NCBI GenBank assembly: GCA_003049485.1
Contig: PYST01000372.1
Location: 10,006 to 36,142 of the forward strand
Source of the DNA: Ophioceras dolichostomum
Taxonomy: Eukaryota > Ascomycota > Sordariomycetes > Magnaporthales > Ophioceraceae
Length of the DNA: 26,137 bases
Reading direction: 5' to 3'
A program made the position numbers and the translations under genes. Positions 20,561 to 26,137 of this stretch are shown here, in pieces. The notes beneath the pieces were generated by a model. That model saw only the letters and a program-made list of their open reading frames with translations, made no database searches and had not been told where the DNA came from. Numbering within the stretch: position 1 is the first letter of the stretch; each line of letters begins with the position of its first letter.

Positions 20561-21167
20561 AGTATGTTGTACCTAAGGTAGCTAGGTAGAAAGTGAAGGT
20601 GCTTGTTGTCAGTATATGTATAATATGATAGTCCGAGCAAGGCAGTAAGCACTGAGGCGTGTATCAGCAGTCGGGCAAGGTGAGATGAGGGCGACACAAA
20701 TGACGAACGATTAGGCAGGAACTTGGTTGCCACAGGTATGTTGGAATCGGAATGGTCGCAGGTACCTCTGGCGCTACATAATAATGTCGAGGCTTGGTGT
20801 TTATTTTGACTTCTAGTTTGTCTAGGTGCGCCAAGACATGCATTCAGGGGTGCAGCCTTGCAGGTTAATCCCTGAATTTGAACACGACTAGAGCGAGAGA
20901 CAAATGCTGAAGGACACGAGCTGTATTTAGCATCTGGCCTGTTCCACCGCTAGTTCCCGCGGTTTCCTTCGGCTCCGAAAAGCTACCGAGGAACTCAGGT
21001 GTGACCCAGGTGCAGGGTTGTAATACAATGAAGCAAGTGATGAACCGCTTGTGTGGTTGAAGGCTCATGAACGGTTCTCGCCCGCCGAAACTCCTTGCCA
21101 CTCATTCGTTGTGATGGCATCATGTGGGTGTGCGAAGAATGTGGGAACGCTCCGACGGCTAGTGACT

Positions 21168-21191
21168 AGGTACTAGGTAGGTACTCGCAGA
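21168..21191. repeat. Dispersed 25-base repeat, copy 2
   Basis: The element reads AGGTACTAGGTAGGT followed by ACTCGCAGA. It matches the copy at 13617-13641 except for one missing C and one G-to-A difference, in the same orientation. Confidence 0.7.
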
Positions 21192-22067
21192 AACGGCTGT
21201 GTCAAGCAATGGACCTATCTTTGTTGGTCGCTCCCCGACACGGCGCATTACCGCCACGCATCTTCATTTCGCCTCCCCCTGATGTCCCCGCAATGCTCGC
21301 GGAACACAGGAGTTCCACGACATTGTTGTGAAGGCCCGATGTGAGCACTGGTGATACGCAGTCCTGTAGGGTAACCGGAAGTATCTTATCCTCTTGCCCG
21401 AGCGTGTCCAAATGAATATGCGAGTGGTGGAGCGGGCCTGCAGAGTGCTGTCAGCGTGAAGCTTCTGGGGGAATCCGAGCACATTCAAGTTCCCTCGCCT
21501 CTGCCTAGTGAGGACCTTTCTCGCAACCTGAACGCGAAGGTTTCTTTATCGGCAACGGCGATGCTCGAAAACTCTCAGGAGATCGGCGAAGGCTAACATT
21601 TAACGCACCCTGAATGCTACTCATCACCCCTTCCAGAGCTAGTAAGGCAGCCCCGCTCGTGCGACAGGAGGATGGCCGCGACTCGGTGGCCGGCTCGGCA
21701 GTATCGTGACTCCCCGTCGCCGCTTGATGATAGCTGAGTCGACGGTGGTTAGACTGTGGACATCAGCATTCCTGCCATGTGGCATGTTGGCGAAGACATT
21801 CCTTCCCATCAGGGGTGAGTTGTAAGGCTCAGTTTTCCATTTGTATGTTCGGGACGTTGATAATGATACACAGGACTAAGGAGGGACATCTAACCTCTAT
21901 AACTCTACCCTTCACCAAACACAGTAAACTCCCAGTCCAGGACCACGATTCCATAGCATGTGAAGATGCCGGTGATATAAAATGTCAGCAGAAGCTCGAC
22001 GAGCATCAGCTACGGCATATCCTCCAGCTCATCCACCTCCAATAACAAAGCGTGCGCGAACGGCAAA

Positions 22068-23306
22068 ATGCCCTCGTCCGCCGAGGCGGCCGTCGGAGAC
22101 ATCCTAGTAGGCTTCGAGATCGAGTATGTCACGCCATATTTCAGCGGTGGCTTTGGCTTGAGACTCTTTAACGACCCTATCGGGGCGAACAGCTCTCTCC
22201 TGCCGGGGGTTTTCAACGGGGAACCTCTATCTATTGTGGACGCCATCAGGGGGATTATCGGGCCAGCCTGTCGCAAGCAAGACATATCCAACAAGAAAGG
22301 CACCACATACGATACCTGGAACGTTGCCCATGATCAAAGTGTCGAGGAAACGATCCATACAGACCTTCGCGGCTACACCGGCTGGCAGAGCATCGAGATC
22401 ATAAGCCCCATTCTGGTTAATTTCGACGATAACTGTCGCGATGTGCTTTCCCGCATCCTCAGCCGGTGTCGGGTACGCCTGAACTCCACCTGCGGTCTTC
22501 ACGTCCACGTCGGCCTCGTGGGGGTTGGACCAGACCGGTTCAACGGCTGGCGCACTCAGCCCGGGCTCCTAGGCCTGAAGAAGATGGCAACGATCCTCTG
22601 GATGGCCTCGACCCGACTCGAGTTGCTCTATCACCCTATCCGCAAGGAGAAGAACTCGCTCATGATGCCGATGACCGAGAACGCCGCGCTGCTGAAGCAT
22701 GCACTCAGAGACCCGACGCAAGAATCCGCAGATCTCAAGAAGCGGTGGCTCGGCAACCTCCCAGCGTCGATTACTTTCCTCCAGCAGATCAGAAAGGTGT
22801 GGGACGAGGATAGCTATCAGGGCATCGAACAGCTCCTCAAGGGCACGGACAAGCTCAACTACCGGTTCGACATCGAGCCCGTCAACGGAAAGGGTACTGT
22901 CGAGTTCCGCCAGATGGAGGCCACGTTCGACAACGGGCTCCTTCTCCACTGGACCGAGACGGTCAAGAAGATCGGCGCCTTCGCGAGCAGCGAGAGCAAC
23001 CAGGACGCTTTCCAAATCCTCCTCGTGAACCTATCTCAGGACGACAATAAATACACCATCGACGATTTCCTCATAGACGTCGGCTGCAGCCTGGAGACGG
23101 TAAACTTCTTCCGAGCCAAGCGAGCACGTTGTCAGGCGGAGTTCGAGTCTCTCAAGAGGGATACGGGCTTCGAGGCGGGTGGGTTTACGAATGAGAATGG
23201 ATTTATGCGCTGTTTGCCGTACAAAGTCAGTCCCGGGAAGACTAGGTGGAATGACAATCTTTTCGAGAACCCCATTCATGAAGGCAGCGGCTCTAGTCAC
23301 TACTAG
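22068..23306 (+). CDS. Putative amidoligase (Amidoligase_2 family)
   Basis: A single-exon gene of 412 residues. The sequence fits the amidoligase family of the glutamine synthetase/COOH-NH2 ligase superfamily, enzymes predicted to form amide or peptide bonds with ATP. Motifs seen are GFEIEY (residues 15-20, acidic metal/ATP site), WQSIEIISPIL (about 106-116), CGLHVHVG (142-149, with His145 and His147), and GTVEFRQMEAT (276-286, with Glu279 and Arg281). These are the strand-borne acidic, His and Arg residues expected for an active member, so it looks catalytically intact. No signal peptide or membrane segment is seen, so it is probably cytosolic. The start at 22068 (CAAAATG) precedes the first motif by 14 residues. 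The substrate is unknown; no partner gene such as a gamma-glutamyl cyclotransferase or peptide precursor is recognisable next to it. The gene lies beside a gene-poor, repeat-bearing region. Confidence 0.82.
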   Translation: MPSSAEAAVGDILVGFEIEYVTPYFSGGFGLRLFNDPIGANSSLLPGVFNGEPLSIVDAIRGIIGPACRKQDISNKKGTTYDTWNVAHDQSVEETIHTDLRGYTGWQSIEIISPILVNFDDNCRDVLSRILSRCRVRLNSTCGLHVHVGLVGVGPDRFNGWRTQPGLLGLKKMATILWMASTRLELLYHPIRKEKNSLMMPMTENAALLKHALRDPTQESADLKKRWLGNLPASITFLQQIRKVWDEDSYQGIEQLLKGTDKLNYRFDIEPVNGKGTVEFRQMEATFDNGLLLHWTETVKKIGAFASSESNQDAFQILLVNLSQDDNKYTIDDFLIDVGCSLETVNFFRAKRARCQAEFESLKRDTGFEAGGFTNENGFMRCLPYKVSPGKTRWNDNLFENPIHEGSGSSHY

Positions 23307-25018
23307 TCGAAGTCCTCGGGATCAATGACTCTTAGTGGTAAGGGTCATTGAAAGAAAAGAAAATGGGTCGCAGGGCTACTGGAAATAGTTCGAAGGGGAG
23401 GAGAGCAGCATTGTGGATGAACAGACGGACGTTCGAGGAGGTGTAGAAAGGCCTGGAAGGAGGATCATCGGGTCAAAGGTAATTCCCTAATACTTAATAC
23501 CTAATAGTAGGTACCTAGTTGGCGGTGCTTTTTTCAACTTAGTCAATATCAGTTTAATATCAACAGTGTTTCTGTTCATGCAAGAACACTCTGCAGGGAA
23601 CTGTCAACGCGATTAAACAACTCTAGCCATTCTATAAGTGAGACTACACCTGCGGCTGTATCCCTTAACCATCAAGATATTATGTCCTCAAAGAGACATC
23701 CAGGACTCAGGAGGGACCCACCCGTAAACCTGGTCAGCTTTCCTATAAGAACTTACCATGTGCTATTGCAAACTCGGTATCTGTACCAATAACACACTTG
23801 CTATCGTTCTACTGACCGGCCTGACACACCCGTGTATGTGGGCGGACTCTCCATCTCGGCACGTCTTACACGAACGAACCCTTGACGCCGAGCTGCAGGG
23901 ACGGTGGGCACTGGTCGCTGCAGGAGGTCGAGTCATCGGTCTTCGGTGTCGTCAGTCATGTCATCGGATATTAAGAGGAAAGAAGGGTGTGAGGCAAGTA
24001 ACCTACAATGTTGGCATCCTTTCGCCTTTTCACTATCGGTTTGCTTATCTTCTGCGACCCAGAAAGTCAATCCGAAGCGCAATACAAGACACACTACCAG
24101 TTGCTACTACCACCACCAGACACAAAAAGTCAGACCCTCTCAGGTCTAAAGTGTGGTGGACGTGTCAAAGCTCGCACGGGGTGGAGGTGAAGGAGGTCAG
24201 TGATGTTGTTTCCAATTTGTTTCCAAGCAACCATCAAATCAGGAGATCGGACGGAACGAGCGCCGATACACCTCGCGGATCCACCCGGGTCGCCCGGGTC
24301 GCCCACAAACACCTCTTTCTCTTTCTCTCACTCTCTAACGATACGCCTCCTTCACCCGATCGAGCACGACGACATACATTGCAAGCGGAAACGACCGACC
24401 GAAACCTTGCGGTAAGCAAAATACATTAACCTTGCCCATAGTAATGTGCGAATACGCCCGGGTGAAAGTATATTACCCTCCCGTACAGACGATAATCTGT
24501 GACAGCGCGAAGACCTTCCGGGAAGCGTCAATACGTAACTCCATACATAACCCACCAGATTCTGATCTGAGGGGCGACAGACGAGACCGTACTACGCACT
24601 AGGTAGGAGGAGAAGACAGACGGGGCACCGAAGCAACCCAACCCCACAAGGCAGACACAAGGAACCCACAACATGGCGACCATGCACGTTTGCAGATCAT
24701 GCGACGCCGGACGCCCGGCCCCCCGGCTCGGCACGGGAGCCCGGGACATCCCTAAGAGGGACAAAGAGGGCTCGTCCCTCGTGCTCGACGACAGACAGTC
24801 TCGGCTCGCTCAACCTTCCTGACAGGCACAGGCGCATCTTCTTTGAGGTCCGCTCTTTAAACCCTGCTTAATATCCTTTTCTCTCACCAAATTCCCCATC
24901 CCCCCCTCTTCTCGTTCCTCCCAGATGGCACTTACAATCGGTCGGCTTACTCCTACCCACTGTCTGATGATACTGCCAGAAAGGATGGTTTAGCTTAGCT
25001 GTGATCGCCCTTGTCGTC
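23307..25018. other. Intergenic region upstream of the membrane-protein gene
   Basis: No gene is supported. The longest open frame (23758-24429, plus, 223 codons) has no domain and looks compositionally random. A TACCTA-type cluster lies at 23497-23518 and TAGGTAGG at 24600-24607. The stretch around 24870-24924 is strongly pyrimidine-rich, as in many fungal promoters and leaders. Confidence 0.55.
24925..24993 (+). other. Small upstream ORF in the leader of the terminal gene
   Basis: An ATG at 24925 directly follows a CT-rich stretch and opens a 22-codon reading frame (MALTIGRLTPTHCLMILPER, ending MV) closed by TAG at 24991-24993. If the transcript begins in the CT-rich tract, this would be an upstream ORF. 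Transcript extent is unknown. Confidence 0.3.
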
Positions 25019-25109
25019 ATGCGTTCTCTCGCCGTTGCCATTTCCGTTCTCGTATTCTAACCTCTTGCTCCCATAATATTCTGCATTAATACATATTTTC
25101 AACAAGACG

Positions 25110-25169
25110 ATGCCTCCGCCATTACAAGTATCACCGTCGTCGCCACCACCATCAACAAACACGCTATGA
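25110..25169 (+). other. Upstream ORF overlapping the terminal gene start
   Basis: An ATG at 25110 in good context (A at -3) opens a 19-codon frame, ending in TGA at 25167-25169. That stop overlaps the proposed main ATG at 25166 as ATGA. Such overlap would allow reinitiation or repress the main frame, if 25166 is the true start. Confidence 0.4.
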
Positions 25170-26137
25170 CGCGGCGAGGCCATCATCGAGTCGCTTCTTT
25201 GTCGACGATCGTACAGCTTTGTCACATCGCAGCTGGTCTGTCAGCATGTTCTAGTGGACTGGCAGTGGAAGTCGAGGACCATGGCGAGCTGGAAGGATGG
25301 GGACTGTCGCCGGCGCTGCCGCTGGACACCCTGGATCAGGAGAGGTTAGCAGCAGTGGGACCGGATACCATGGAACCGCCACCGCTCACCGGACCGCCTC
25401 CGGCAGCACTTTTGCAGCTCTCAGCACCGATCCCCACGCCAACCCCGGCGGCTCTCCTAACGACGACGACGAGGACAACCTCACCGCTACCACCACTAAT
25501 CACACCAGATGCCTCCTCCTCCTCCTCCTCCTCCTCTTCCTCCTCTTCAGCGCTGCTCCACCATAACCTCTCGCTCCGCAAACGCCAACAATCCGCCTCC
25601 CTCTCCCTATCCTCCCTCTCCTCCGCCCTTTCCTCCGCATCCCAATCCATCCAATCCCTCTCGCAATCCCTCTCCCAACTCCAGCAATCCGCCTTTTCCG
25701 TCCAACAAGCACTCTCGCGCACAGCCGCCGCCGCCACCTCCTCCGCGTCCCAAGCGGCGCTCGCCGCCTCACAAGCTTCCGCCTCCGCATCGTCCGCCGT
25801 CTCCTCCGCGCTATCCGTCGCAAGTCTCGCCCGCGCCTCCGCGGACGCGTCCGACGCCGAGGCGCGCCGCGCGCGGGACGACGCGAATTCCAGGATACAA
25901 CAGGCGCAGGGCGCGGCGGTTAGTGTTAGTCAGGCGGCCATCGCGGTGATCGCGTCGATCCTGGGGTCGAGCCTGCTGAGCCTGCTCGGGTTTTATGTGT
26001 GGATGAGGTACAAGAGGGCGAGGAGGAGGAGGAGGAAGGAGGAGGAGGTTTTGCAGGCGGAGGAGGTGGAGAGGAGGGCGGTTGTGGCGTTGAGGCAGAG
26101 GGTGGCTGCGGAGGAGGCGAGGAGGAGGGGGTTGGGG
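25166..26137 (+). CDS. Ser/Ala-rich single-pass membrane protein, 3' end beyond window
   Basis: The frame is open from 25166 to the last base (324 codons, no stop), so the gene is truncated by the window edge. In order: a basic then hydrophobic N terminus ending LCHIAAGLSA (signal peptide), a Pro/Thr-rich stretch, a poly-Ser run (TCC repeats near 25513-25550), LRKRQQ (a possible Kex2 cleavage site), about 120 residues rich in Ser, Ala and Gln likely helical, a membrane helix (AIAVIASILGSSLLSLLGFY), RYKRARRRRRK as stop-transfer, and a charged cytosolic start. This is the layout of a type I surface or sensor-like protein; I know similar fungal proteins but no function. The start may instead be the in-frame ATG at 25019 (MRSLAVAISVL), spliced from 25051 to 25217 (GTATTC...TACAG), which would give a better signal peptide. 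Confidence 0.7.
   Translation, partial: MTRRGHHRVASLSTIVQLCHIAAGLSACSSGLAVEVEDHGELEGWGLSPALPLDTLDQERLAAVGPDTMEPPPLTGPPPAALLQLSAPIPTPTPAALLTTTTRTTSPLPPLITPDASSSSSSSSSSSSALLHHNLSLRKRQQSASLSLSSLSSALSSASQSIQSLSQSLSQLQQSAFSVQQALSRTAAAATSSASQAALAASQASASASSAVSSALSVASLARASADASDAEARRARDDANSRIQQAQGAAVSVSQAAIAVIASILGSSLLSLLGFYVWMRYKRARRRRRKEEEVLQAEEVERRAVVALRQRVAAEEARRRGLG

Larger units (their letters stand above)
18553..22067. other. Gene-poor 3.5-kb region
   Basis: No intact gene is visible between the phosphatase and amidoligase genes. The stretch contains several TAGGTA/TACCTA motifs (near 18867, 19146, 19291, 19551, 20229, 20570 and 21168), a hairpin at 19419-19439, and three places where coding-like sequence appears without a complete gene (19556-19945 plus, 20308-20560 minus, 21202-21452 minus). 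This suggests decayed genes. Confidence 0.6.

Noticed and set aside
23758..24429. 223-codon plus-strand open frame
   Set aside because: Composition looks random, no signal, domain or repeat structure is visible; kept as intergenic.
25509..25949. Pro-rich plus-strand open frame of 146 codons
   Set aside because: It is an alternate frame of the TCC-rich membrane protein; the frame with the membrane helix stays open much further in both directions.

Overview
This is a nuclear DNA window from a filamentous ascomycete (Pezizomycotina, most likely a Sordariomycete). The evidence is GC-rich coding sequence, short GT-AG introns with CTAAC-like branch sites, orthologue-like fungal proteins (ALG1, Msc2-type zinc transporter, AcuH/Crc1 carrier, GPI8) and frequent TACCTA/TAGGTA motifs outside coding sequence. 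Species cannot be named from the sequence. All gene models below were built by hand from reading frames, splice signals and family conservation; no search was run.

Layout: (1) 66-1706 minus, ALG1, three exons. (2) 1707-3124, no gene seen. (3) 3125-5296 plus, an Msc2-like cation diffusion facilitator, three exons, with a very His-rich loop. (4) 5297-7229, long promoter/leader region. (5) 7230-8455 plus, mitochondrial carnitine/acylcarnitine carrier, two exons. (6) 9457-about 13101 minus, a TFIIIC delta-type (human TFIIIC90/GTF3C4-like) subunit, four or five exons, including a GC-AG intron. (7) 13798-15119 minus, GPI8, the cysteine protease of the GPI transamidase, two exons. (8) 16443-18552 plus, histidine-phosphatase (phosphoglycerate-mutase-like) protein with long low-complexity insertions; its 32-base first exon carries the catalytic RHG motif up to the splice site. 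(9) 18553-22067, a 3.5-kb gene-poor stretch with repeat motifs, hairpins and at least one decayed coding fragment. (10) 22068-23306 plus, an intronless Amidoligase_2-family protein. (11) 23307-25018, no convincing gene. (12) from about 25166 (possibly 25019) to the window end, plus, a Ser/Ala-rich single-pass membrane protein cut by the window edge.

The genes do not form an operon or an obvious cluster. Several products act in the secretory pathway (ALG1 in N-glycan assembly, Msc2-type zinc supply to the ER, GPI8 in GPI anchoring), but this is probably ordinary housekeeping neighbourhood. The least ordinary part is 18.5-23.3 kb: gene relics and dispersed palindromic TAGGTA elements flanking an uncharacterised amidoligase.
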